From: Amanita rubescens
Lineage: Eukaryota; Basidiomycota; Agaricomycetes; Agaricales; Amanitaceae
Direction: 5' to 3'
Length of the DNA stretch: 64,000 nt
NCBI GenBank assembly: GCA_015039365.1
Contig: WION01000188.1
Span: 42,073-106,072 of the forward strand
In this document: piece after piece, positions 1 to 11,810 of the stretch
Layout of the letters: each line of letters starts with the position of its first letter
Position numbering within the stretch: the stretch's first letter is position 1
The notes under the pieces: generated by a model
Told to the model about the DNA's origin: nothing
Database searches by the model: none
The model's input: the letters and a program-made list of their open reading frames with translations, nothing else
Position numbers and translations under genes: made by a program

Positions 1-152
1 GCTGACATTAATGTTATCAAGCTGAACGCTGATGACGATCAACGCCGCAAGTTTCACAGATGCCAATATAGATCGAAGCATACCAAACCGGAGGGACTAT
101 TGATATGCGATATATTGCGGACGCGATAGTGACGAATGCATAGACGTAACGA

Positions 153-2078
153 TCAGCCAAAATAGAAGACAGTAATTTCGTCATTTTGTCCTTCTTCGTT
201 GAACTGTTAATGTGACTGTAAGTATAGATACGGAGAAGCCATACTGTGGACCCACCGTTAAACCCAACAATCTCTCCTCCTCCATCAACAATTCGCCAAA
301 ATCATAGGTTTCAGGGGCCGTATATATTATACAGCCCAATCCCATCTCGACATACTCCACAAAAATATCATCGTTATCGGGATACTCTCCTTTTCCCTCG
401 ATAACTAACTCTCCCGGTAAATCGGCTTGAAAGTTGTAGATATTATAAGGGTTGAAATCAATTATCCTGATTCGGCTTTTGTTATCGTCACCTCGGTCAA
501 GGACGGCCCATCTTTGTCCTGCAGAAGCGGTGATCCACCCGACTTGGGCTTCATCCTCTTTGAACCACCTGGAGATGGGCGGGCCCCATGCAGACCAAGG
601 GATCGAGTATTCTCCTGGAGTGAACCGGCTAGCGAATTCTATGACCACTATTTTGTTGAATTGGAGAAATGACTCCGTCGAATGGGAGCGGCTTACCTAA
701 GTACGGAAGGCTTTTAATGGCGTTGAGGAGGGATTGGCGGTGCATGGCGAGAGTGACAGTTCGGCCTCTGCCATCTTTGTTGGAGAAAGTCACATTGCTG
801 ACAATGATGGCATTGCGAACAGAAGGGTAAAACGATCTAGGTGGAGCATGTGGCATGTCATGTAGGTAGGGACTAGGTCTGCTGTGGCACCTAACATGGA
901 AAATAGACCATTCCCTGTCCAGGGTAGGGAGACGAAGATTCAGGAACAGGTATGGAGTAATACTAGCATCCCTGTGAATTTTCCAGACTTCGAATTGCGC
1001 ATGGGTGAGGTTTGGAACAACAAGTATTTCAGGCGATATGAAAACAAGGCTAGTATATGCGCGCTCTGTAGCTTGGTGTTGCTACTAAGGCAGTGAGAAG
1101 GTTTCCGTGAAATAAGGGAGACGAGTTAACATACCAGTCTTTTATGGCCTGTTTTCCAGTCGAAGATGAACAAGATATTTCCGGTCACCAGAGCAACGTG
1201 GTCGCCAGAGATTTCTAGCACTGTTTCGCCATCTGGTCGGTAGTAGGATCCCTTGACATAGATTAGAGGACACTGAGCCAATGGGTGGTATTGCCCCGTG
1301 GAGAATTGGAGAAGAACCATGCTCAACGAATATACAGCGTCATTCAATGGAGCATCGAGTCGTGATCTGGTACCGAGAGTAAGAAGATAAATTTATGGAA
1401 TGGATCATGGCGCACGAACGAGACAATGCTGATGATCAGATCATGTTCGTCGACTGCCATGCTCATATCAGCAATACATTCATCCCCGTTCTTGTTTGGA
1501 CCATGGACGTAAATGGTATTCCATTGTAGAACATCTTCAGGTGTCGATGGGAGGGAACAATAGTGCAGATGCTGGTTTTCTACATCAGAACAATAAATCC
1601 CTGAAGTCAAGTCGTATAGGGAAGATGGCACATGCGGCACATCGAACGTCTTCGTAAAGACTGGCTGAAGTGTGCGCCACGCCATTTCTCGCTTCGATAG
1701 AGCCTCGTGCCGCTCGGGGTACGAAAGTTTGCAATGAGGGTTGTCCACGACGCCTGCTGCATGACACGCAATGCGATACTGCAAAACAATCGAAGAACGG
1801 ATAAAAATGTTGAATTGTCTTGATATAAGGTTGCAAGTTATGACATCTTGCCCGTCTAATTGTAGGAGAATGCGCTCGAGAAGATCGGGAGGCAGTGCAA
1901 GTAAAGTCTTGTCAGAGGTGATGTGGTCATTTGGATCGACATGAGTGCTGCTAAGATATACGACAACTGGAAAGGATATAAGGAAACTCTAGGGATCGAC
2001 TAACTTTACTAGAACGGCACTCTCTAAACGACACGTAAGCGTTCCGATAATCGATGGTCGTAAATAGAGGGTTACCAT
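153..2078 (-). pseudogene. F-box family protein, copy 1 (one frameshift)
   Basis: Spliced F-box gene, member of a family repeated in this window. The F-box (LALPPDLLERILLQLDG, then a basic helix) lies in exon 2 (about 1900-1780). The rest matches the intact copy at 27302-29289 exon by exon. Five exons can be drawn: start ATG at 2078, a 54-nt intron 1951-2004, a phase-2 intron near 1350-1410, an intron near 1100, and a last short exon ending in TVFYFG and a stop at 153. The intron at 1951-2004 removes an apparent stop and a hydrophobic stretch. The coding frame shifts near 645, between PFDG and the conserved SIPWSAWGPP block, so the copy is probably dead unless the shift is a sequencing error. 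F-box proteins act as substrate adaptors of SCF ubiquitin ligases; the substrate is unknown. Splice sites and most residues are preserved, so the inactivation would be recent. Confidence 0.7.
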
Positions 2079-2397
2079 GCTCATCGACCACCACTTTGTA
2101 TGATTGTTTTATATTCCCAAGTAAACCCTCAACGTTGGGATTTGTGGGGTCAGCGATAAAGTCCTATAGCGCCTTGAGTTTGTCTTGTTCATGCGGGGGG
2201 ATGCATGCTTACTTGTGGCAAGTGATCGCACCAGTCACTATCATGCACGAGGGCAACAGTGGCCTCCGGTTTCTGCATGGATTAGCCGTACATGTCACGG
2301 TGTGAGTTGCGAAATCTCACGGAATGCAAAAGCATGATGTTGATCAGATCGGAAGGGTGTAGCTGATGCAACGAGTTGAGATATGAAGAAGTAAAGG

Positions 2398-3427
2398 TTA
2401 GACAAAGCGTACGGGAGCGTCTTCGTTGAAATAATCTTCTAGTATGACTTCTCTGGGCTGCGACTTCTGGTTCGAGACTGCTTGCCTCTGTGCCTGTATT
2501 GCTCGAAGTCCCATTGCGCCCACTTCGGTCCTCAGCTTGTCCCATATGTCCGCTCGAAGCATGATCTTATATCCCCGCAGGAAAACGCATTGATTTGGCT
2601 CTTCATCATCGGAAACATGTATATCCTTTGGTCCTGGTCCTGCTTTGGCCTCTATCTTGCCCCGGCGCTCCCACCGGTATAACCCATCGTCAAAGATAAA
2701 CTGAAGGATGTCGTGTTCTGTCCGGTGAGGATAGAAGACAGCGTTGCCCCAATTCACGGACTTGGTGCACTCGGTGACGAGATACAGGGACCCGTTGGAG
2801 ATGTCCCTGCCAGAATCCAACGCATGCTTATACCAATCTATAGCATGACGCGAGGAATGCTTCTGGAAGTGGAGCAAATTCATCGCTGAATAGACGGTGG
2901 CACCTGTCGGCAGCACGAGAATCGCTCCTTCATCCGTTGAACATTGAAAAGCGGGAGAGCTATAAACGTTGAGCGCAATGGACAAGTACAACATAATCGT
3001 TTATGCTTACTCAATACGATCACCAATTTCAATGACGTTTTCGCTGGATAGACATGTACCAGAGGAAAATGTATCTTCGATGCTTATGATCGGTTCGAGT
3101 GGTTCGAAGTCGACAGGAAGTATGGCCGGATTTCCTGCGTCTGAGTGACAAACATTAAATAGAAAGTCGAAGGAACCGTTTGCGTTTATTCTTCCAACGT
3201 CTCCGATTCTTATTCCTTTCTTTCTGTATACCGCTGGAAGAGCTCTGGATGGCGTGGGCATGTAGATAGGATAACCCGCCCTGTGCGCCAAGAGTCCCAG
3301 AGAGTATATGTCATTTCGAGCACGAGAGGTGTAAGAATATACGGTCTGAACGATATTAGATATGGAAATGAAACACTATAAGCCACTTGCTCACCGAAGG
3401 AATGTCTGGGTCCCGATAACCTGCCAT
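2398..3427 (-). CDS. conserved agaricomycete protein of unknown function, 309 aa
   Basis: Three exons (3427-3395, 3345-3011, 2959-2398) with introns of 49 and 51 nt; lengths sum to 930 nt, a multiple of three. The product has a motif series I recognise from uncharacterised mushroom proteins: SRARNDIYSLGLLAHRAGYP near the N-terminus, GIRIGDVGRI followed by FDFLFN, then CSTDEGAILVLPTGA, a WYK segment, GSLYLVT and WGNAVF. No catalytic motif, signal peptide or membrane segment is visible. The C-terminus is polar and ends RFV. The start was chosen as the first ATG in frame with a clean donor 33 nt later. It lies between decaying F-box copies but is itself intact. Function unknown. Such genes are multicopy in agaricomycetes and often sit near NLR-like genes, but that is general knowledge and not shown here. 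Confidence 0.72.
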
Positions 3428-4960
3428 CGCCTGTGACGTTCTGAGGCTAAAATGCTAATCTTGAACGCTACGTCCACGAAAGGTCGACGTATGAGGTGAT
3501 AAGGTGGAAACGACAGTATTTGTCTCTTGGACCGCTAGAGGATGATGGAGGTGCGCTGGTACAATGCGGCGACTCGGCTTGACTCGGGCCGTGCGATCAC
3601 AGCATATATTACATAATGTTCCAAAATAGGCTTCCAAGTCTTGATCAACTCCTCCAACATCACTCCCGTTCTCCCAATCTCTCGTCCGTCCCTAGACCAT
3701 CTCCACCTCATCATGGCTCCTCGTTCTATACGCCCCTTCACATAGAGAGGCGAAAGAGATTCGAGCCGAGCGCTCTGTACATCTACTGGGTAAACTTGCA
3801 GGATGAGTCGGATGATGAATCAATGATATATTGGGGGGTGAAAGCTGGGTTTCAAGAATATCGAGGATAACCACAACTGGAGTACTTTCTTCCCTAAGCC
3901 GTTACCATGAATGAACACCGGCCCCAGACAGCGCGATTGAATTGATGGCATCCCGACGTGACAAGGAACCGCCTTGGGTCAGAAAAGGTAAAAGGAACGG
4001 TGCTTGTACCGCTCTTATACGCGGCAGCCCGTTCAGGTGTGGATTAGGAGGAGTTGTAGACCTCGAGCTGGACCGTGGATGGGCGAAGCGAAGTTCGGAC
4101 GTACCTGCGACGGCTTGGGGTGGATAACGCTAAAGCAAGCACCTAAAAGCGCCCGGACGAATATGCACTGCAAGACAAACGCCGTGCTGCTACTCCTGCA
4201 GGCTAATGCGGGAATGACCTTCCCTCCCGAAGCATGGCAAGGATGTTTGATGTTCGGCGGGTCTGAGCGTTTCGTGTTCCAGTTCGAAAAGATTGCAAAT
4301 TCGGAGAGGCAGAGAACTCGTCCGGGGACGAAAGTGGACAAGCCGCAGTAGCTGGCGTGAAATTTGATATCCAGCAGAACGTATTGGACGAGTATCCTTA
4401 TTGGTGTTGTATCCGTTGCCACAAAATGGATTTTTCGTCTACTAATGCATCGATGGTCTCTGCATGAGTGCGTTGGGGGGGCGAAATCCTACGCGTGCCA
4501 AGCTTGCCTTCTTGCGAGACATCATAATGAACACGCTTAAATTAGTGAGACGAGCTGCGGACCGATTTCAAGACAAAGCAATGGAAGGAGTGACTGTTAT
4601 TACTTAAATAAACTCACGCCGGACGACCAGGACAACTACCACTGCCAGTTTTGACTTCCCAGATTAGGGATGAAGTTGGAAGCGTCATATCCTAGGACTA
4701 AGTTGACATTTCTCGCGGCCTTGAAATCTTCATCGCTAATCGACTTTCATTGCTTCATTTTCAAGTTCTACCAGAATCTTTCCCGCTCACCATTAGTAGC
4801 TTCGACGCGACGGTGAGTTGTGTCAAGATATTGAACACGCGCCCGTCGTATTTTGGAAGCTTACACCGATACCATGACCGCGCCCCGAGTCTGCTGATCT
4901 AACTCAATCTCAATCTCTTGCATGTCTCAACGGCGCTGTTGTCTCGAACGTGAGAAAACC
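3428..4960. other. intergenic, no supported gene
   Basis: Only short overlapping frames on both strands (for example 4004-4351 plus and 4033-4422 minus), with no recognisable motif and no consistent splice chain. I see no tRNA or terminal repeat. Confidence 0.5.
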
Positions 4961-4964
4961 TGGG

Positions 4965-5340
4965 CCCATGTCTTTACTTGCTCTACCCCGCGACCCCCTT
5001 GAACGAACTCTCCCGCGGTTGGACGCTCAAGATCTCATAACTTCCGCTCTAATATCAAAACTATCATACACTCTTCAATTGCTCTTCGGTATCAGATCGC
5101 ATGTCATGCGGCAGGCGCCGTAGACAACCCACATTGCAAAATCTCGTACGCTGAAACCAAAACGCTCTACTGAACCGAGAAAAGGCAGTTTTCTCAAAGA
5201 CTTTTGACGTGCCACGTAAGCCATCTTCAATATACGGCTCGACAACAGGCGTTTACCTGTCCGGTGACATCGGCGACCGAGGCTCCACTATTGCACTCTT
5301 CCATCCACACCTGACGATGTTCAACTGGCAAATAAATAAA
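4965..5340 (+). pseudogene. inverted F-box gene relic
   Basis: Plus-strand scrap of the same F-box family whose other members are on the minus strand. In three frames it reads PRDPLERTLPRLDAQDL, then a HAAGAVDNPHCK-like block, KTFDVP, SIYGSTTGVYLSGD and HPHLTMFNW, aligning with exon 2 of the copy at 27302-29289. Several stops and frameshifts interrupt it, and homology stops near 5330, about 100 bp before the 3' end of the next copy, which faces it tail to tail. It records an inverted duplication inside the family. Confidence 0.7.
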
Positions 5341-5444
5341 AATGAAATAGTATTGCTGGATGAGTTTAGCAGTGATGAGCGCACGGGTACATGTAAGAAC
5401 GGCGGACCCTCGGCCGAAATAAAACATAGTAATTTCAACAAGAC

Positions 5445-7360
5445 TCAGCCAAGATGGAACACAGTAACAGTCCCTTCGTTTACCTGCTGACTGTAAGCAT
5501 AAACACGAAACCATGGCATGCCATACTATACGCACGTTAAAGCCCAACAATCTCTCTTCGTCCATCAAAAAACCTTGAAAACGGTACGTCACAGGAAGAT
5601 TGTACATCGTACAGCCAAATCCCATCTCAACGTCTTCTGCAAAAATATTCCTGTGAGAAAAATAGTCTCCTTTTCTTGCTTTAGCATATTGTCCCGACAA
5701 ATCCCGGTCGTCGTCGTCGTCGTGGATGTTATAAGGATTGAAATCAAATATCGTGAATCGGGATCCACCAACAGACGAATCAAAATAAAGGAGCGCCCAT
5801 CTTTGCCCAGTGGGAGGGTCAGTCCAAAAGATGGTGCTTCCACCAACGTCCAACCACATCGATATACCTGGGCCCCATTTAGACCAAGGAATCGAAAGTA
5901 CCTCTCTTCGAGGGGTCCCATTTGCTGGGGCTTGGACACCGGATGTATCTATGTGTGAGAGTTTTGTGATGATGTCAAGGAGGGATTTGCGGTGTATAAA
6001 GAGAGCAAAAGCTGGGCCAACTAGGAAGGAGCCTTCAATGGGGGTGGCAAATCGAAGGATGATCATGATAATGGCATCGTCGATAGAGGTGTGGAATGGC
6101 CTAGGTGGAACATGTAGCAAATCATGTGCTAGATATGCGTTAGCTTTGCCATGGCACATAATATCAAAGATAACCTGTCCCTCAGATACAGCGGGGAAAT
6201 GCAGGCTTAGGATTTGGTAAGGAATCTGGTCCGCTTCCTTGGGTATGTTCCAGACTTCAAGATGAGCCCGGGTGACGTTGGCAATGACAAGGGTTTCAGC
6301 TGATACGAAAATGAAATCAAGGCTAATATTGAGCCTGCCGAAAATTCATGTTGCTATCGGGAAAATATGAATCTTTGAGTAGGGGGGTTGCGGAATGTAT
6401 ATTGGCATACCAATTTTTTTCGACCTGTTTTCCAGTCGAAAATGAATAACCTAGTTTGAGTCACCAAAGCAATGTTATCGCCGGCAATTTCCACTGCTAT
6501 ACCCGGTCGCATCTCGTCGAAATCTTGAACGTGGATTCGAGAGTAGCGGGCCAAAGGGTGGTATTCTCCTGTAGAGAATTGGAGAGGAATCATGTTCACC
6601 GAATATACGACGCGATTTTCTTGAGTGTCAGTTGGTATTCTAGAAACGAGATTGAGAACAGACATTCAGATATACATGGAATAGTGTACGCACGATATGA
6701 CGTTGACGACGAGATCATGTTCGCAAATGGCCATGCCCGCGTTAAGAATAGATCCATTCCAGTCTTTTTTTGGACCGTGGCCGTGGATGGTGGCCCATCG
6801 TAGAACGTCATCGGGTGTGGATGGGAGGGTGCCATAGTGCAGGCCCTGGCGATCTATGTCAGTCATCAGATAAAAGCCTGCGACCATGTTGTGTATCCCA
6901 AAATTTTTCGGTGGCTCATTCGGCAGGTCAAACGTTTTTGTAAAGACTGGCTGGAACCTACGCCACGCCCTTTCTCGTTTCAATAGAACCTCGTAGCGCT
7001 CTGCGTATGAAAGTTTGCAACGCGGGTTGTCAACGACGCCTGCTACATGACAGGCAATGAGGTACTGAAAGAAAATGGAAGAACGTATGATGACGTTGAA
7101 TTTTCTGGATATTAGAGAGCACGTCTTGACATCCTGGGCGTCTAGATGCCTGAGAATTTGTTCGAGCGGATCGCGGGCCGTGCGAGTAGATTGGTGGGAT
7201 TACCAAAAGGAACGCGGCTAAGACGAGTGAGAGATCGAAAATCCCCATCAGCCTCATCGCGGGTGTCCATCGATAACTGCCTGAGTTTGCTGATGAGGAC
7301 GGTGATGAATCGATGATGCCGCGGCGGCACACGACAGAGCTTGGCTTAGTAATCTGTTCA
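5445..7360 (-). pseudogene. F-box family protein, copy 2 (frameshift in the F-box)
   Basis: All parts of the family protein can be followed: F-box end (DPLEQILRHLDAQDVKTCSLI), the HVAGVVDNPRCKLSYAERYE block, the FSTGEYHPLA and FIFDWKTGRKKL exon, the large C-terminal exon with LSIPWSKWGPGISMW and FNPYNIHDD, and a last exon ending TVFHLG with a stop at 5445. The frame shifts between NLLA and RDPLEQ at about 7170, inside the F-box. The donor of the first intron used by the intact copy is not recognisable here. The later introns (near 6400 and 5500) keep their sites. Best read as an inactivated copy. An acidic stretch of four to five aspartates after FNPYNIH comes from a GTC/GAC repeat near 5710-5730. 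Confidence 0.7.
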
Positions 7361-8080
7361 ACTTCCGGTTCTATCCCTCAAATGCTTGATTTACGGGCAA
7401 TATCCCCCCGTTCGATCTTGAAAAAATTAATCAGTCGACATCTTAGGCTGCAGTGAAATGCGGAAAACTTCCAAGCCAAGCTCTTACGTGACGATGGTCC
7501 GAAGATGATCTTTTGAAAAGGGATTGATTTTGTCGAGTAGCCTTTAAAAAAACACGCACGATCGCAAATTTTGGTTTGCGTGGTCCAAGGGTTCATTGTC
7601 GACGAACCCAGGAAATTGAGCATTCATACTAAAGCACGCCTACTTAGGTTACGACGAGAAGCGATGCGTGTTGAACCTGGAATACGTCCCAAGCAAATTT
7701 GGGTTAAATTATATGCTGTCAAAGATCCATATCGTGCGGTCCAAGTCCAGGGTGAATTACCTGTCGAGCGCGGTAGCCGAGCTGTATTTCGTGTGGACCA
7801 AGTGTGCTGGAATAGCGTCTGTGGACGCGGGTGATGGAGTGGGTTGTGCCCTGTCATCCAATGCCAATTGAGTCAGTCGAGAGTGATTACAAGCACAGAT
7901 ATGGTTCTGCAGTGTACTGGAGGCGGCGGTTTGAGCGAAGTGAAAAACGAAAAGCGAAAGTGATGGCGGTGTTTGAGAGTGTAGGCGACTCACTGGGACG
8001 TTAGAATCGAGGAGAATACCCTTCGGGAAATGGGGAGAGATGGATTGATTGAGGTAAATATGATGTCCAGGCGCAGCGCT
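7361..8080. other. intergenic, no supported gene
   Basis: Short frames on both strands without recognisable motifs. Parts may be decayed flank of the neighbouring F-box relics. Confidence 0.4.
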
Positions 8081-9105
8081 AGTCGTACGCGTATCGTTAA
8101 TTGGTTCCTTTATGTTGGTGTAGTGCTTCCCTTTTCCATCCCAAAGGTAGGCACAATACGCAGCGGGTGTGAGATTTATACACGACGCTCGCACGGTCGC
8201 GGGATATTGTTTTACTATTGTCATAGGAGCCGAATATATTATACGTCTCAACCCCATCTGATATCCTCTGCGAAAGTATTGTCATGATCGAAATGCTGTC
8301 ATACGAGTCGGCAGGACCACCTCTTCCATCAAATCGCGATAGATATTGAAAAGGTCGTAGTCATTTTTCCTGTGTCGAGATGGTCAAGGACTACCCAAGA
8401 GGATGCAGCGATCCACATGAGTCCGTTTATGTCGCCTGAAACCACCTTGAGATCGGCAAGCCCAGATCAGAACAAGGAAACAAGTTAATGTCTCCGAGTT
8501 GGGAGAATTAACTATTTATGGTTTCGTTGGTGATGGCAGAGGAGAAAGAGTAAAATGGTGCCAAGGAGGGATTGGCGGAGCACGGAAAACGTGAAACGTG
8601 GCGCCTGGGGAAGCAAGGTAGATGGTGTTGATGATGATGGCGTGATCCGAAACGGTCTAGATGGAGCATGTGGTTGGTCATGGAGGTACGGGTTGGGCGC
8701 AATGTGGCAGTAAAATCGAGAATACGTCCCCTGGAGAGCAGTAAACGGAGTTTGGTGCGGAGCATCATCTTCCAGACTTCGTATTGACCCGAATAACGTT
8801 AGGAACGAAAGGGATAGGAAAGCGTGACTATTATAGACGCTGTTCCCTTTGTTCCTATTTTAAAAAGTGCGAATGTTTAGGTGAAGCGAGTCAGAGAGAC
8901 GGATAGCGGCGTACTACGTCATTCTGAGAAAAAGCTGGCTGAAACGTACTCCACGCCCTTTCCCGCTTTAATAGAGCACCATAGCGACCCGCGTACGAGA
9001 GTCTGAGATATTGATTGTCTACGACGCCTCCAGTGCGTAACACGCAATGCGATACCGAAGAATAATTGAAGAACCCGGAGTGTCACACGTTTACATTTCA
9101 ACGGT
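8081..9105 (-). pseudogene. F-box family relic, copy 3
   Basis: Heavily decayed copy. The 9105-8930 part reads, in shifting frames, a short piece of the F-box end (FFGIALRVTHW-like, equal to RYRIACHAAG) and a KREKAW block. The 8290-8240 part keeps FDHDNTFAEDIRWG, equivalent to the FDHGNLFAEEIEMG segment of the intact copy. Stops and frameshifts are frequent and the middle part is only weakly recognisable. Same strand and exon order as its neighbours. Confidence 0.6.
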
Positions 9106-9281
9106 AGTAGGCACTCCAAAGACTCGGACACGCACGCATAGAAGCCCATGACGACCCCTCATTGTATATGTACATGTATTTCCGGTTAGGAAATAAGCAA
9201 TCATTTCAGAAATGGGTCGACGATCATCGATGAAATTTGAAAATTCGCCCGCGAGCCTGATATCAAGACCAAGGGTGACTT

Positions 9282-10150
9282 TTAGCCAAAATGAAATACA
9301 GTAATCTTTTCGACGGATCCTTCATCGTTGACCTGCTAACAGTAAGTATGAATGCAAGGCAGGCATGCTATAACTGCACCTTTAAACCCAACAACCCCTC
9401 CTCTTCCATCAACAACCCCGTAAAATCGTACATCTCTGGAGCCGTGTATATTGTACAACCTATCCCCATCTTGATATCTTCCGCAAAAATATTATCATGA
9501 CGCCCTTTCGTCCTACAACCAGCTCTCCAGGCAAGTCGTCGCGGACATTATGATATTATAAGGGTTGAAATCGACTATCCTGATACGACAGTTTCCATCA
9601 CTGACGCGATCAAGGACCGCCCATCTCTGTCCGACGGAAGTTGCGGTCCATCCGATTTCCATTTGGTCGATGTTGAACCACCTTGAGATGGACGGACCCC
9701 ATTTGGACCAAGGGATCGAACGCACGTCGTACATCCCTTCCTGGAGGTTCCGCCAGCCGGCGGGTGCATGGGAGTATGTAGTGAGAGCGGAGAAAGAGCA
9801 AGGTACCCCGGAATCCGGACCGTCTCTCACATCCGCCGTATTGGACTGGTGGCGAATGTCGAGGGGAACGGGCTCATCTGCGCATGTAAGGTTTGAAACG
9901 GTTTCCAGGAGGGTCCGGCAATGGATGAATAGCGTGAACGCTGAGGCGGAGGAGCTCAGAGGGGACGTGATATCGATGTAGGTGATGACAACGGTGTCAT
10001 CGACAGATGCGTGAAACGGTCTAGGTGGAGCGTGTGGCATGTCGTGTATGTACGGGTTAGGGTCACTGCGGCACCTAGCATGAAGGATATGTCCAAGAAA
10101 GCAGCAAAAGCGTGAAGATGACCCGGGAGAGATGTCGGATCCTGTCATGG
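9282..10150 (-). pseudogene. F-box family, copy 4, C-terminal half only
   Basis: Contains the large C-terminal exon (HDMPHAPPRPFHASVDD, SIPWSKWGPSISRWF, GQRWAVLDR, FNPYNI) and the last short exon ending ITVFHFG with a stop at 9282. The final intron is preserved near 9340-9390. Two frameshifts lie near 9490-9550, and the F-box half is missing upstream of 10150. A 5'-truncated duplicate rather than a functional gene. Confidence 0.65.
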
Positions 10151-11650
10151 TAGCGCTCCACGTCAGTTATCGCCTTTAATCAATCGCGGATGGACACGTA
10201 CATCTGGGCCATTCAACCCGGCCCTCAAATGCCTTTTGCTTCATAGATCATCACTAGCCATCGTGATGACGTGATCTGTGCGTATGGATGGGAACAGAAG
10301 GTTTAGATGCGAGGTCTGAAGCTTTTGAGTCAGGATGATAAAGCATAAGCGACGACACGTACATGGCCCGTAACTTGCCCTTGGTACCGTTATATGTAAT
10401 GTTCAGGATGAATCTGAGCGTCGTCCCAACGTGATCGTCTTCGAAATTTCATCCGAGCGACCTCACTACTAATCAGTACTTCTTGATCGCGAACAACCAA
10501 ACAACCTCACCATCGCTTTTGGACCAGAGACGCGTCTCCTGTTCCTGTTCTTAGTGCCAGTCAACCGAGACCACTTTTCCCTTTTTGTCTATCGCCACGT
10601 CATCCTGTCTTTTCACGGCTGCTTCTCCTTCGCTCCTTTCGCTCGCTCTTTATAAGTTCCTTAGTCACACTACAATGTTATTGAGCCTAGACCATAAAAC
10701 GAACCAAAAAAAGTGAAACCTTTCAAGTTTAGTTTTTGGGCGCTGCCGAGTTACGATGGGTCTTCCATGGCCTTTCGAGGAAGGACCTGAACACGGCCGT
10801 GGGAACATAATCACAAACGCAGAGTAGAAGCGTTTGAAGGCCCAACCAGGACAAGGGTTTCCGCGGGAACTACCAAAAATCCAGGTACCCCATTCCCCGC
10901 TTCCTCCCCCTGCTCATACAGCAGGCTCACTTAGATGATCCATTAGAAAAAATGGTCAGTTATTCTAGTATTCACGATCCTCGGCGTAACATGCCGGGAC
11001 ACATGCCTCGTCTTCGTCACAAATCAAGGGAAAATTTCAAGTTCAGTGTTTAGATCCATCATGCTTTCTGTGACGCAAGACTCGAAGCTGAGGGAGGTGC
11101 TTGGAGAGGTTATTCGACTTCAGCCGTAGCCTGTGGTGGCTTAATGGCGATCCCTACGTGAATGGACAGGTGAGCGTGTCTTGCTTCCTTGATTATATAT
11201 GCAAGTTGTGACGTTGGTTTAGATTGGACAGTTGCAAGGTAATATCGACATTAGTTTTCGGAAAAAGGGTCCAAAGATAAGATTTCGTTTCGAAGAAAAT
11301 AGCTCGGGATTTGACTTGTATTCAAGACGGTGTATTTTACAAGTATAAGGAGAGAAAAGTGGGAGCTGTTTATAACGTGTATGTTTATCGCTTGCTGTTG
11401 GTCAGCGTCCTTATGGATTTCGAATTTTAGTGCGGTTCAAGGTTATTTGCGATGATGTGACGGTATTACATGTAGACCCTTAGTAGGGATTGCAGAGACA
11501 TGATGTCGAGGTAGGTTTCGTGTAATGTCAGCTTGGGCTGCCGTCATTAATTAACCTACTTGGAGGTTGTTAAATTATCCCATGGATAAGCCTGGCACGT
11601 CGATCGAGGTTGATAATAGCTCGGGCAATAGTCACGTCAATCCCAAAGAG
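10151..11650. other. gene-free stretch with a dispersed repeat
   Basis: No convincing coding sequence on either strand. It holds one copy of a repeat found again at 19141 (listed separately) and ends in a tandem duplication. Confidence 0.5.
10668..10773 (+). repeat. dispersed repeat, copy 1
   Basis: About 105 bp aligning along its whole length with 19141-19240, with few mismatches and small gaps. Shared anchors include TGTTATTGAGCC-like, AACGAACCAAAA and GGGCGCTGCCGAG. Flanks are unrelated. Noncoding in both places. It could be the remnant of a short mobile element; no terminal repeats are seen. Confidence 0.65.
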
Positions 11651-11652
11651 GA

Positions 11653-11810
11653 CGACACTCATACCAGCGCATATATTGTCAGCGATATCGCAGCCGCACA
11701 TACCGTATGCTAGTCCGTATATAATGATGGCCGACACTCATACCAGCGCATATATTGTCAGCGATATCGCAGCCGCACATACCGTATGCTAGTCCGTATA
11801 TAATGATGGC
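11653..11810 (+). repeat. perfect 79-bp tandem duplication
   Basis: Positions 11653-11731 and 11732-11810 are identical 79-bp units beginning CGACACTCATACC. The second unit covers the stop codon region of the neighbouring minus-strand F-box gene. Identity suggests a very recent slippage or repair event. Confidence 0.9.
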
